A stretch of 30,347 nt of DNA from a virus: positions 1 to 30,347 of the IMG/VR virus record IMGVR_UViG_3300032829_000258. One strand, 5' to 3'. How positions within the stretch are numbered: position 1 is the first letter of the stretch; the number at the start of each line of letters is the position of its first letter. Below, piece by piece: positions 14,520-22,862 of the stretch. Under the pieces are notes generated by a model that had not been told where the DNA came from, searched no databases, and saw only the letters and a program-made list of their open reading frames with translations. Made by a program: the position numbers and the translations under genes.

Positions 14520-15806
14520 TCAGTTGCCGCCCATGTTCTGCTGGGTGCGGTTCTGGTCCTGGAGCCTCATCCTGTTCCACTGGCTGAGCTGTCGTTTCTG
14601 CTCGGCCATGATTTGGTGGACCTGCATTTGAATGCGGGCGATCTGGGCCTGTGCTTCGCCCTGGGTCGTCTGGCCGTTGGCGGCGAGCTGGACGAACTCG
14701 TTCGACCTGGCGAGGAGCGCGGCGATCTGGGCGTCGCCCTGGCCGACGCTGCCAAGGAGGGATCGCTCTCTCTCCGCTCGCGCTTTCTGCTGATCTGCGA
14801 ACGCCTTGCTAACCTCGCGAGCCAGGCTCATCGAGCGAGCCGTGCCCTGCTGGTGACCCAGTTCGATGCCCCGGGTCATGCCTTCCATGTGCTTCTCCAG
14901 CTCGGTCTCATGCTCGAGCTTACCCTTGACGTCCTTTTCGTAGGCCTTTTGTTTAGCCTCCGCGAGCGCCTTGTCCGCGGCGGTCATTCCACCGGGTTCT
15001 CCCCTGATGGCCGCCGCGACCCCACCCCCGCGATGCCGCATGATGTCCTGTAGGTACTGTGTCGCCCCGGCGTCGCCCCCCTGCACGCCGGCGACGAGCT
15101 GATTGACGAGCTGGCGATTCGCCTCGGGTCCGAAGTCGCCCCCCTGGCTCACCATGGCGTCCTCGATCGCCTTCCGTACCGCGCCGCCGCCGAACTGCTG
15201 AATAGCCTTGGTGATGTTGCCGCCGGGCGCCATCGCCGCGCCAGACTTGCCGGCGAGTGCTTTCTCGCCCTCGATCCGCTTCTCTAATGCCGCCTGCTCC
15301 TCAGTGAGCGTCTTGAACTCCTTGAGCTCGGTATTTGTGAGCGTCTGGGCTTTCTTGAGCTCGTCGAGCTTGGCCTTGTTCTTCTCCAGCTCGTCGGTGA
15401 GCCGGTGGACCGCCGTCGCCGCCTCGGGGATGGCGTGCATGTCCTGGAAGGCGCCCATGATGGTGCGCCAGTTTGTCGCGACAAGTGAGAGCGCGGTCGA
15501 GAGCCCCATGAGGCCGATGAACATGGGGCCGGACGCACCAAAGCTGATTGCCGACATCGCCAGGTGATTCGAGGTTCGCTCGAGGATCTCGCCGACGTCC
15601 TTCGAGGAGTGCAAGACCTCGTCGAGCCCCAGCGTCATCTGATGGAGGCCGCGGTGCGCATGGTGGGCGCTGATCTCGTGGCCCTCGAAGGCCTCCGACC
15701 CTTTCTTGACCTCCTGGGTTAGCTCTCGCTCGGCCTCGGTCACCTTCTTGACGCTCTCGACGCCGCCGAATTCGAGCTCGGCTCTGATGCGTTCCGTTTC
15801 GCTCAT
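14520..15806 (-). CDS. tape measure protein (short)
   Basis: 428 residues, almost wholly helical. Long charged coiled-coil stretches flank one hydrophobic segment at about 89-112 (SFGASGPMFIGLMGLSTALS), the usual tape-measure layout. Gln/Ala-rich helices fill the C-terminal part. Using the family rule of about 0.15 nm of tail per residue, it would set a tail of roughly 60 nm. It follows the tail-tube and completion-type genes and precedes the hub, as expected in siphoviruses. It starts 4 nt after the preceding stop. Confidence 0.7.
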   Translation of the reverse strand: MSETERIRAELEFGGVESVKKVTEAERELTQEVKKGSEAFEGHEISAHHAHRGLHQMTLGLDEVLHSSKDVGEILERTSNHLAMSAISFGASGPMFIGLMGLSTALSLVATNWRTIMGAFQDMHAIPEAATAVHRLTDELEKNKAKLDELKKAQTLTNTELKEFKTLTEEQAALEKRIEGEKALAGKSGAAMAPGGNITKAIQQFGGGAVRKAIEDAMVSQGGDFGPEANRQLVNQLVAGVQGGDAGATQYLQDIMRHRGGGVAAAIRGEPGGMTAADKALAEAKQKAYEKDVKGKLEHETELEKHMEGMTRGIELGHQQGTARSMSLAREVSKAFADQQKARAERERSLLGSVGQGDAQIAALLARSNEFVQLAANGQTTQGEAQAQIARIQMQVHQIMAEQKRQLSQWNRMRLQDQNRTQQNMGGN

Positions 15807-15809
15807 CGG

Positions 15810-16496
15810 TCACCCTGCCCTGATTTCGAGCTTCGCCCACCGCACGAGCGAGTCCTTGAGCTTGACGACGCCGCCAGGCCGCACGCCGCGGAGATCGTAC
15901 TGGGGATTGTTTCCCTCGCCGTCGAAGTGACAGTGCAGAAACTTCTCGCCCTTCTGGTTGACGACCTCGAACCACGCGCCCTCGGCGTACCAGACGCTGG
16001 GGTTGTCGACGTTGCGGCCATGCCCCGTCAGCAGGTTGGTGATGACTCGCGAGAATTGCCGGCGGGGTGCGAGCCGCGGGCCGGTGAGCTTGCGGTACTC
16101 GGCGCTGGTCAGGTTGTTGTGCAGGCCCGACGCCGCCGGGCCGTGTCCGGCGAAAATACCCCGCCGCTTGCTGTGATGCTGACCCAGGCGCTGGGCCACG
16201 GTCAGCTTGGGAAGCGGTTCGCGGACGTGCGTGATCACGCTGTTGAGTCGCCCGCCCCGCGGCCCGTAGATCGCGACCCGGATGCGTCGCGACGTCGGCC
16301 GGTAGCGGAGCGGCGGCGCCGCGTGGCCGTCCTTGTCGGTGCCGGCGAGCACGCCCTCGCGGTTGTCGTCCTCGATCACCCGCTCCCAGTGCTCCATGAG
16401 CGGGCCGGCGCGGTCGGCGATATGCTCGATGCGCACGAGCCGCCGACGCAGACGCTCGAAGCCGGCCAGGGCGTTGTCAATGCGGAGCGTGAGCAT
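15810..16496 (-). CDS. tail completion/virion morphogenesis-like protein (228 aa)
   Basis: I chose the ATG at 16496 (MLTLRIDNALAGFERLRRRL) because AAAGGA lies 9 nt upstream; the 71 codons before it are Arg/Ser shadow sequence. The helical N-terminus followed by a basic, Gly-rich middle (PRGGRLNSVITHVREPLPKL) recalls phage virion morphogenesis (gpS/gpG-type) proteins. The C-terminal part (NNPSVW..., FHCHF) is beta-rich. It sits two genes before the tape measure end of the tail module, which fits tail completion. The family call is by context and pattern only. Confidence 0.5.
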   Translation of the reverse strand: MLTLRIDNALAGFERLRRRLVRIEHIADRAGPLMEHWERVIEDDNREGVLAGTDKDGHAAPPLRYRPTSRRIRVAIYGPRGGRLNSVITHVREPLPKLTVAQRLGQHHSKRRGIFAGHGPAASGLHNNLTSAEYRKLTGPRLAPRRQFSRVITNLLTGHGRNVDNPSVWYAEGAWFEVVNQKGEKFLHCHFDGEGNNPQYDLRGVRPGGVVKLKDSLVRWAKLEIRAG

Positions 16497-16620
16497 GGCG
16501 TGCGTCCTTTGCCGCCGCGTTGCAGCGAGCAATCTCGTCGAGCGCCCGCTCGGCGGCGCGCTGCTCCGCGGCCGTGAAATCGGGCGACTCGCCTTTGGAA
16601 TCATCGGGCTTGTCGGGCAC
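16477..16620 (-). CDS. very small acidic protein (47 aa), GTG start
   Basis: A GTG at 16620 opens a 47-codon frame, (M)PDKPDDSKGESPDFTAAEQ onward, ending at a TGA at 16477-16479. GGGAGG stands 9 nt before the start, one of the best ribosome sites in this operon. It overlaps the GNAT-domain gene by 20 nt and the next gene's start by 20 nt, as is normal here. It lies where tail-assembly-chaperone genes are sometimes found, but it is too short to assign. Confidence 0.5.
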   Translation of the reverse strand: MPDKPDDSKGESPDFTAAEQRAAERALDEIARCNAAAKDARHAHAPH

Positions 16621-18037
16621 GGAGATAAGCCTCCCAGACCTGCAAGGAATAAGAACCGGGCGTCAAATCGAATCGCATGTCGAGCGTCTCGCCGTATTGC
16701 TCCCACCACGCACGCCCCGCGGCGGTCGCGTAAAGATCGGAGACCCGCGTCGCGCCCGCGAGCTCGGGCGGGAGGTTGGCAATCGTTTCAAGCGGGAGCG
16801 GCGCGTCATAGCCAAACTTCGGCCAGACCTTATATCCGACGCCCGTGGTGCCGCTGGAGCCGATGAAATCATTGCGCAAGGCGGTCATGTAGAAATGGCT
16901 TGCCCCGGCCTTGGTTGCTGCCTCGACCTGACGACCCATGATCTCGGTCCCCAGGCCATGGCGTTGCTTCTCCTTGGCTATGAAGAGCTCGACGTCGTGA
17001 ATCTTGAGCGGGGCGCCAGCGGGCCGCTCAAGCTCGCGAATCATAGAGATTCCTTCGCCCTTGACAGTCACTATGACATTCCCATAGTTCGTCCAGATAC
17101 TGGCCGTTGTCCCCGCTGGCGCGCCGGCGAGCGTTGCGGCGTCTTGAGCTGTCGCATTCGGGCCGATCACCTGTCTGATGGATTTCAGGATGCTCCGCTT
17201 GCTGTCGGGGTCGATCACGACGCGGGCCGGACTCGCCCCGAATGTCGGTAGAGGAGGAGCCGCCGGCGTCCCTTGCCCCGGCTGCCGCAGGCGCGGGGGT
17301 TGGGGCGCCGGCGGTTTACGCGGTGGCTTCACGTAGCCGATGGCACCGTTGGGTGGCGTCCACTTCTCGCCCTGGGCGTTGAGACGGCGGAATCCGGTGT
17401 GCAGCCCGGCATCGATCGACGCTCGCGTGCGGGCCTCGTCGGCGTGCGCGCCGAGGGTCGCGTTCTCCAGGTCGGTCCGGCCGGTCACCTTGATCTTGCG
17501 GACGGGCGTCTTGACGAGCTGGCCAGTCGGCGTCCTGGCCGGCGGCGGCGCCGGTGCGCCCCTGGCCTTCCAGGCGTTCCAGCGCGAGAGCGCCGTCGCC
17601 CGGATCGACGCGACGCCCGCCGGCGACAGGCCGAAGACGTCACGGCCATAGGCGTCACGCTGGGCGATCAGGATCTCGGCGAACGAGCGACCCGAGACGG
17701 CGTCGAATTCCCACCAGAACTCTGCCGACGTCGTGTGAGCGCGTCCCGTCAGGAGTGACCGCACACGCGACCGCTTGAGCGCCGGCTCGAGCGGCGGCGC
17801 GGTCTTGTGCGTCGGGCCGACCTCGCTCTTGCGGTGCTTGATCGATTCGGGCTTGAGCGGGCGAAGCTTGGCGCCGTCCTTGTCGAGTCCGCGGGCGAGC
17901 TCGGCATCCTTGGCCTTGAGGCCGAGCTCGACGATCCAGCCCCAGTACATGAGCTTGACGCGATCGGGCTGGGTCGCGAGGTCCGGAGGCTCGATGCCGC
18001 GGATCCGGTAGCCGACCTGGGTTGATTGGACGGGCAT
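16601..18037 (-). CDS. minor virion protein with a C-terminal GNAT-like acetyltransferase region
   Basis: 478 residues. The first 160 or so look like a structural/head- or tail-associated domain. A Pro/Arg-rich linker (about 160-265) follows. The C-terminal region (about 280-460) shows a GNAT-like pattern: VELFIAKEKQRHGLGTEIMG contains the 'Q/R..G.G' acetyl-CoA loop, followed by helix 'VEAATKAGASHFYM' and an aromatic 'YKVWPKFGYDA' strand. GNAT enzymes transfer acyl groups from CoA. A fused acetyltransferase in a virion operon might modify virion or host proteins. The GNAT call rests on one motif and predicted order. It starts 10 nt after the tail-tube gene. Confidence 0.55.
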   Translation of the reverse strand: MPVQSTQVGYRIRGIEPPDLATQPDRVKLMYWGWIVELGLKAKDAELARGLDKDGAKLRPLKPESIKHRKSEVGPTHKTAPPLEPALKRSRVRSLLTGRAHTTSAEFWWEFDAVSGRSFAEILIAQRDAYGRDVFGLSPAGVASIRATALSRWNAWKARGAPAPPPARTPTGQLVKTPVRKIKVTGRTDLENATLGAHADEARTRASIDAGLHTGFRRLNAQGEKWTPPNGAIGYVKPPRKPPAPQPPRLRQPGQGTPAAPPLPTFGASPARVVIDPDSKRSILKSIRQVIGPNATAQDAATLAGAPAGTTASIWTNYGNVIVTVKGEGISMIRELERPAGAPLKIHDVELFIAKEKQRHGLGTEIMGRQVEAATKAGASHFYMTALRNDFIGSSGTTGVGYKVWPKFGYDAPLPLETIANLPPELAGATRVSDLYATAAGRAWWEQYGETLDMRFDLTPGSYSLQVWEAYLRARQAR

Positions 18038-18046
18038 GGGATCGGA

Positions 18047-18997
18047 TCAGGTGAACGTCAGGGTGTAGTCTGCCGAGTTCGTCGAGTCGTACTGGTTGGT
18101 GACGGTGAGCGTCTGGAGGAACAGGTCGTTGAGCGCGAGCTGGTCCTCGACCATCGTCAGCAGAGAGTTGGTCTCGAAATTCCAGATCGCGGTGTGCGTC
18201 GTGTTGTTGAGCTCGAACGTGACCGGCGTCTGCACGGTGAGGGCCTCGTACGTCGATCGGTCGTTCGGCGTGACCATGTAGTAATTCTCGGCGACGAGCG
18301 ACGTCGACCGGCCCAGGAGCCGCATGAGCTGGACGTACTGGTTCGTCCAGTACCGCCGGGCGATCACGTTCTTGCACGAGATCTTGAGCGACTGGAAGTT
18401 GGCCCGGGCGCTGGCGATCGTCAGCCCGGAGCTGGCGTGCGTGAACAGATAGGGCCCGGTGGGAAGCTGGGCGTCCGTCGGCGCCGAGGTCGACGGCGGA
18501 CTGGCGAACGCGTTGGGCGTGCTCGCCGAGATGTCGATCGACAGGGCCGCAATCTGGCCGTCCTCGGTGACCTCGAAGTCGTAGCCGTCAACCTTGCAGC
18601 CGGAATAGGACCGCTTGAGGTACGAGCCGTCGGAGAGCTGCACGGCGTGGCACATCCAGGCGCTGGCCAGGTCGCCGGCCGGCTCGGTCGTCGTCCAGGG
18701 CGAGGTCTGCCCGGCGTTGATCCGCGTGCCGCACCAGCCCAGAAGCATTGCCGAATAGGGGCCGGCGTAGAGCTTGGTCGTGAGCCGCCCCTTGAGCTCG
18801 GTCTTGTCGCTCACCCGAAAGGCGTCGATCGCCAGGCCGCCGCCGTAGGGCACGGAGACCATGACTGGCCGCGGCCGCATGGTGAAGGCGTTGCCGCCGT
18901 CGAGCCGGACGTAGAACGCATTCGTGCCGACGGTCGGCGACCCGGTCGGCGTGTTGAATGCGGATTCGGTCTGCCAGTAGAGCCACTCGCGAGCCAT
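18047..18997 (-). CDS. major tail tube-like protein (316 aa)
   Basis: Starts MAREWLYWQTESAFNTPTGS, a typical tail-tube beginning ('...ES.fGT.....'). The sequence is beta-rich throughout with a TFELNN...IWNFETNS region near residue 257-276 and a beta-rich C-terminus. AAGGAGGG stands upstream of the ATG, the strongest site in this part of the operon and consistent with high expression of a major structural protein. It lies between connector/terminator-type genes and the tape measure, as tail-tube genes do. An alternative is another beta-rich minor tail protein. Confidence 0.65.
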   Translation of the reverse strand: MAREWLYWQTESAFNTPTGSPTVGTNAFYVRLDGGNAFTMRPRPVMVSVPYGGGLAIDAFRVSDKTELKGRLTTKLYAGPYSAMLLGWCGTRINAGQTSPWTTTEPAGDLASAWMCHAVQLSDGSYLKRSYSGCKVDGYDFEVTEDGQIAALSIDISASTPNAFASPPSTSAPTDAQLPTGPYLFTHASSGLTIASARANFQSLKISCKNVIARRYWTNQYVQLMRLLGRSTSLVAENYYMVTPNDRSTYEALTVQTPVTFELNNTTHTAIWNFETNSLLTMVEDQLALNDLFLQTLTVTNQYDSTNSADYTLTFT

Positions 18998-19011
18998 GAG
19001 AATGGCCCTCC

Positions 19012-19512
19012 TTACGTGTTGAGCGGAACGCTGATCTCGATCTTGAGCTGGCCGGCCCCGGCGAAGAATACGCCGTCGGGGTCAGGGTCGAATGCCGGCT
19101 GACTGAATAGCACGAGCCCGGTGCGACCGCCGGCCTGGTTGAGCGTCTGGATGATCGCGTTGCGGGCGGCGAGGCCGGTCGACGGGTAGAAGCAGCGTTC
19201 CAGCGCGTACCAGAAGTTCTGCATATCATCGACGCACGAGCCGCGGGTGAGGATCTCGCAGTTGATCAGGAGCCAGCCGCGCATCTGATCGGGCGACGAG
19301 AACTCCTCGCCCATGTTCGACGGAGTCCACCGCATGCAGGGCGCCAGCTCGATGTTGAACTCCTTCGAGTCGTCGGGAATCCCCTGCCACGTCCGGAACG
19401 ACCGCGGTTTCATCACGCGGCTCATCGTCGTGTCGGCGCGAACGATCGATTCCATCGCCCGGAAGACGGCGACGCGCGGCGAGACGTTGAGGTCGAGCGA
19501 GCGAACTGCCAT
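19012..19512 (-). CDS. tail terminator/minor tail-like protein (166 aa)
   Basis: Starts MAVRSLDLNVSPRVAVFRAM. An alpha/beta sequence with a middle of short strands (FNIELAPCMRW, GWLLINCEILTRG) and a C-terminal beta hairpin (LKIEISVPL), similar in size and layout to tail terminator proteins. These are encoded just before the tail tube, as here. The assignment depends on order, not on a motif. Confidence 0.5.
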   Translation of the reverse strand: MAVRSLDLNVSPRVAVFRAMESIVRADTTMSRVMKPRSFRTWQGIPDDSKEFNIELAPCMRWTPSNMGEEFSSPDQMRGWLLINCEILTRGSCVDDMQNFWYALERCFYPSTGLAARNAIIQTLNQAGGRTGLVLFSQPAFDPDPDGVFFAGAGQLKIEISVPLNT

Positions 19513-19518
19513 CGTTGG

Positions 19519-20370
19519 TTACGCCCAGAGTGTGTTCGTGCTGGTGAAGTTGATCGGCACCTCGCCGTAACCGTCGCCGTTGACGTCGATCTCGACCGTC
19601 GACGACGCGAGCAGCGATTCCGCCTCGAAGCGGAACCGCGCCGCCAGCGCGATGTACTGGGCGCCCTTGGTGATCATGCTCTCGCAGATCCGCGAGAGGG
19701 CGTAATAGGCGCACACCTGCTTGACCCGGGCGGTGACCAGGAGCTGGTTCGCGACCAGGACCTGCTTGAGCCAGCGATTCGTGAGCGACGTGCGCCGGCC
19801 GCCGCCGGTGTACCAGGCGTCGAGTGCGAAGCCGTGATAGCCCAGCAGGCTCACGTTGCCGCCGCGATAGTTGCGGAGGATCAGCTCGTCGAGCCAGTCG
19901 CGGGCGTCGGCGCACTGGTCGTCGAACCCGGTGTGCGAGTCGGGGACCTGGATCTCGTCGATCCAGGGCGCGATCGTCCGCAAATCGGTGATCGTGATGT
20001 ACGTCGGCCGGGCCGTGAACGTCGTACCAGTCGCGGCGAGGATCTCCAGCGTCGAACCACGCGGCAGGAGCGCGGCGGTGCGGGTCGGCGATCCGGCGCG
20101 GGTCGCGTACGCCTGGATGAAGTAGACCGCGAACGGCAAGGCGCCGGCGTCGGTGTTCTGGCAGGAGATCAGGATCTGCCCGGCGGGCGCGTTGGAGTTG
20201 TACCAGGTGCACGCCGGCGTCGCGACGGGCGTCTCGTTGGCGCCCGCCCAGACGTTGCAGACGAGCGTGTCGGTGTTCAGGAAGTTGGTCGCGGGCGTCC
20301 CGTCCGGGTTGTTGATCTGGAGTGGGAAGTCGCGCGAGCAGCCCTGGGTGAGTTCCAGCGAGAGCGCCAT
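19519..20370 (-). CDS. virion protein, head-tail connector-like C-terminal half (283 aa)
   Basis: The N-terminal 130 residues are a beta domain (LSLELTQGCSRDFPLQINNP...). The C-terminal half is helical and begins ITDLRTIAPWIDEI, like head-tail adaptor proteins ('..dl....p....').  A DVNGDGYGE sequence near residues 263-271 has the D-x-N-x-D-G-x-x-E spacing of a calcium-binding loop. It may join head and tail and bind Ca2+. It follows the repeat-protein gene by 1 nt. Confidence 0.5.
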   Translation of the reverse strand: MALSLELTQGCSRDFPLQINNPDGTPATNFLNTDTLVCNVWAGANETPVATPACTWYNSNAPAGQILISCQNTDAGALPFAVYFIQAYATRAGSPTRTAALLPRGSTLEILAATGTTFTARPTYITITDLRTIAPWIDEIQVPDSHTGFDDQCADARDWLDELILRNYRGGNVSLLGYHGFALDAWYTGGGRRTSLTNRWLKQVLVANQLLVTARVKQVCAYYALSRICESMITKGAQYIALAARFRFEAESLLASSTVEIDVNGDGYGEVPINFTSTNTLWA

Positions 20371-20371
20371 G

Positions 20372-20773
20372 TCAGTAAACCGAGATAGGTGTCGTTCGGT
20401 CGGGGTCGATACCGAACGGGTCGGCGTTGCCGGCCGTGATCAGGGTTGTCAGACCCGGAGCGACCGAAAAGACGTCGGCGTCGGGGCTCAGATGCATCGT
20501 TCGGTCGGGGTCGATACCGAACGGGTCGGCGTTGCCGGCCGTGATCAGGGTTGTCAGACCCGGAGCGACCGAAAAGACGTCGGCGTCGGGGCTCAGATGC
20601 ATCGTTCGGTCGGGGTCGATACCGAACGGGTCGGCGTTGCCGGCCGTGATCAACGTCGCGGCGAAGTCATTGGGAAGGAAGAGCGCGACGATGCCGCCGG
20701 ACTCGATCAGACGGTACGAGCCCGATTCGAGCAGTCGGCCCGAGCCATTTTCGAGTAATCTCCGATAGCTCAC
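20372..20773 (-). CDS. repeat-containing virion protein (133 aa), GTG start
   Basis: The GTG at 20773 overlaps the preceding stop (GTGA). The first 40 residues (YRRLLENGSGRLLESGSYRL onward) carry a short internal 'RLLESGS' repeat. The rest is two full and one partial copy of a 35-residue unit that includes LITAGNADPFGIDPDRT and SPDADVFSVAPGL. The unit is rich in Asp/Pro and may bind Ca2+ or form a repetitive fibre. Copies are identical at DNA level, implying recent expansion. Function unknown; placed between the fibre-like and connector-like genes. Confidence 0.6.
   Translation of the reverse strand: MSYRRLLENGSGRLLESGSYRLIESGGIVALFLPNDFAATLITAGNADPFGIDPDRTMHLSPDADVFSVAPGLTTLITAGNADPFGIDPDRTMHLSPDADVFSVAPGLTTLITAGNADPFGIDPDRTTPISVY
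20393..20652 (-). repeat. perfect 105-bp tandem repeat (2.5 copies)
   Basis: Units start at 20393, 20498 and 20603; the first two are complete and identical as far as I can read, and the third matches for 50 bp (to 20652) before diverging. The period is 105 bp, so copy-number change keeps frame in the 133-residue protein. Confidence 0.93.
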
Positions 20774-21060
20774 GGCCGCATCACTTCCAGGTAGCCGCGG
20801 TTAGCCGCGATCGTCGCCAGGATCGCGTTCGCTCCAGCTAATGCACCTTCGGCCTCGGCAACTTGCAGCGCCGTCGCGGCGGGGAGAACGCCCTGCACGT
20901 CCGCGTCGGTTAGCGCATTGGCGCCGCCAGTACCATAACCTTCGTTGGCGAATTCGGCGCAGAGCGCCGTCAGGTTATCCGCGTCGGTCATGAGGGCGAC
21001 GACCGCCGGACCGAATCGGCCTAAGTAGTTCGTCTTTTTTTGCTGCCAGGATTGCGCCAT
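20770..21060 (-). CDS. small virion-operon protein (96 aa)
   Basis: Starts MAQSWQQKKTNYLGRFGPAV; mostly helical and Ala-rich (GVLPAATALQVAEAEGALAG). A GGGG site lies before the ATG, which follows the fibre-like gene's stop by 3 nt. It may be a fibre chaperone or small structural protein, since it directly follows the fibre-like gene; no family is recognised. Confidence 0.55.
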   Translation of the reverse strand: MAQSWQQKKTNYLGRFGPAVVALMTDADNLTALCAEFANEGYGTGGANALTDADVQGVLPAATALQVAEAEGALAGANAILATIAANRGYLEVMRP

Positions 21061-21063
21061 TGC

Positions 21064-22449
21064 TTACCCCACTGTTTCGAGTGTGAGTCCGTAAAGCGTG
21101 AGAGATTGGCCGGTGACGGATTCGTTGGCCTGAAGATCGAAAGTTTGGGAGGCGTTGGTAGCAATTGATTTGCTGGCTAGACCGCCTGTGGTCGCGGGGT
21201 TAAAGCAGCCCTGGTTTCCGTTTATGGTGTTAGGGTTATTTGCCGCTTGGTACGTAAACTCGCCGACAGTCCAAAAGGTGCCAGTGCCGCTAGAAATGGC
21301 TGTACAACAGATTCTCGCTCTTACGCGCCACGAGTAAGAGGTCTTGCTTGCCGTCCAGGATATTCCGCCCGTCGTCCCTATCGTGGTCCCCGCCAGGAGC
21401 AACACGATCGTGATAGTCCCTTGGCTCGAGCTCGTCGTGAATGTGCCGAATGCTTCAACGACCAACTTTTGCCCGACGGCCCACCAGTTCGCCGGCAGAA
21501 CGACCGTGCCGACCGCGCCGCTCGTGTTGACCAGCGTCGTCTGCCCGGTCGTCGCCAGCGTGACGCTCGTGGTCTGGCTGTAAATCAGTCCGCCGCGATA
21601 GACAGTAAGCCCATGCTGCCCGACCGCTTCGCACAACTGCGTTGAGTCGTTCCACTGGTCTCCGTCTGCTGGCGAGCCGGGCGCAGACTGCGACGCGCTG
21701 CTGAGCTGGCCTGAACTGCCGATTGTCCAATTCGCTGCCCCGGCGAATGAGCTGCTGCTGTTGTACTGGATCTGGCCGGACGACCCGCCCGGAGAACCAG
21801 AGCCCCCCGCCGGGACTGCCCAGGTCGCATCCTCGCGGAGAAAATGCGTCGTCCCGGCCGAGCTGCCCGGATCGGGCACCAGGCCCGCCGCGTGCGAGCC
21901 GCCCGAGGCCCCCATCGCCGGCAAGTACGTCGCGGCGATCGCGGTCCCCTGCCAGATACCAGAGCCGATCGTGCCCAGGGTGGTGATGGACGCCGAGCCC
22001 GCCCAACTGCTTAGATTGCTGATCTGGCTCGTCGTGATGCTGCCGGTGATGCTGGCTGCGTTGCCGCTGATGTTGCCCGAAACAATCCCGCCGCTGATGG
22101 CCGTCAGCCAGGAGGGGCTGCTGTAGCTGCCGGTCGTCAGCACGACGCCCGACAGCCCGGCGCCCGAGCCGGTGGGCGTCAAATAGTCCGTGCCGGCAGT
22201 CGCCGTCGAGACAACTCCCGCCGCTGCCTTGAGGAGCCCGGTAAGCCCGGTCGGCAGCGTGACCGTGCCGGTGAATGCTGGCGAAGCGAGTGGCGCCAGG
22301 CCGACGAGCGAGACCAGGCTCGATAGCGTGACGCGCTTGTTCGTGCCCGTCGCCGCAAACGTCGTATCGTGGACGTCGAGAATCTCCACCTCGTCGTCCG
22401 TGTGGTACGTCGTGTAAAGCGTCAACGATGAAATAGGTTCGTCAGCCAC
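21064..22449 (-). CDS. tail fibre-like protein (461 aa), GTG start
   Basis: Starts (M)ADEPISSLTLYTTYHTDDEV. The N-terminal third has the 'LAPLASPAFTGTVTLPTG' pattern typical of phage tail-fibre proteins. The middle is Gly/Ser/Thr-rich with repeated short strands (TTLGTIGSGIWQGTAIAATY), as in trimeric beta fibres. The C-terminal domain (about 290-461) is a compact beta domain and probable receptor-binding tip. It would recognise the host surface. GAGGT lies 6 nt before the GTG. Its location inside the head-proximal half of the operon is unusual; head fibres or spikes are an alternative. Confidence 0.75.
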   Translation of the reverse strand: MADEPISSLTLYTTYHTDDEVEILDVHDTTFAATGTNKRVTLSSLVSLVGLAPLASPAFTGTVTLPTGLTGLLKAAAGVVSTATAGTDYLTPTGSGAGLSGVVLTTGSYSSPSWLTAISGGIVSGNISGNAASITGSITTSQISNLSSWAGSASITTLGTIGSGIWQGTAIAATYLPAMGASGGSHAAGLVPDPGSSAGTTHFLREDATWAVPAGGSGSPGGSSGQIQYNSSSSFAGAANWTIGSSGQLSSASQSAPGSPADGDQWNDSTQLCEAVGQHGLTVYRGGLIYSQTTSVTLATTGQTTLVNTSGAVGTVVLPANWWAVGQKLVVEAFGTFTTSSSQGTITIVLLLAGTTIGTTGGISWTASKTSYSWRVRARICCTAISSGTGTFWTVGEFTYQAANNPNTINGNQGCFNPATTGGLASKSIATNASQTFDLQANESVTGQSLTLYGLTLETVG

Positions 22450-22458
22450 AACGAGACC

Positions 22459-22860
22459 TCAGTACGGCGCCGTGTCGGATAGCTTGGGGATGATGATCGC
22501 GGGCTGAAGCGTCACGGTCGTTCCCGCGGCCGTCCCCAGCGCCTGCTGGAAGAGCACGACGTTGCCGGCCGGGGCGACGGGGAAACCGCTCGTTCCCGAG
22601 GCCACCGTGAGCGTGGTCGACGCTGGCACGAGCTGGGCCGACCAGTAGGTCGTCCAGGTCGAGTTCGCGCCCGGACTGGTCGTCGTGCCGGCGAACGCGA
22701 GGACCGCCTGCTGTTGCTGCGGCAGGGACTGGCCGAACGACGGCGACTGATAGATTCCCTGGACCGTGATCTGCGACCCGGAGTCGGGTAGCTGGACGTT
22801 CATGCGCAGGGCGGCGTTATTGATGCCGTCTCCGGCCGCCGCGCTCACCGTGATAGGCAT
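22459..22860 (-). CDS. hypothetical virion protein (133 aa)
   Basis: The ATG at 22860 (MPITVSAAAGDGINNAALRM) begins 2 nt past the preceding stop; the upstream part of the longer frame is shadow sequence of the neighbouring gene. Wholly beta-like, Ser/Thr/Gly-rich (TTLTVASGTSGFPVAPAGNV). It resembles a small decoration or fibre-accessory protein; no family recognised. Confidence 0.55.
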   Translation of the reverse strand: MPITVSAAAGDGINNAALRMNVQLPDSGSQITVQGIYQSPSFGQSLPQQQQAVLAFAGTTTSPGANSTWTTYWSAQLVPASTTLTVASGTSGFPVAPAGNVVLFQQALGTAAGTTVTLQPAIIIPKLSDTAPY

Positions 22861-22862
22861 GG

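Noticed and set aside
16477-18037. Programmed -1 frameshift producing tail assembly chaperones
   Set aside because: No slippery heptamer followed by a long in-frame extension was found by eye between the tail-tube-like and tape measure genes.
18026-19102. Plus-strand 358-codon frame antisense to the tail-tube-like gene
   Set aside because: It is Arg/Gly/Glu-rich low-complexity sequence with no ribosome site; the minus-strand gene has a strong one.
20393-20652. Diversity-generating retroelement target
   Set aside because: The copies are exact, without adenine-specific changes, and no reverse transcriptase gene is present in the window.
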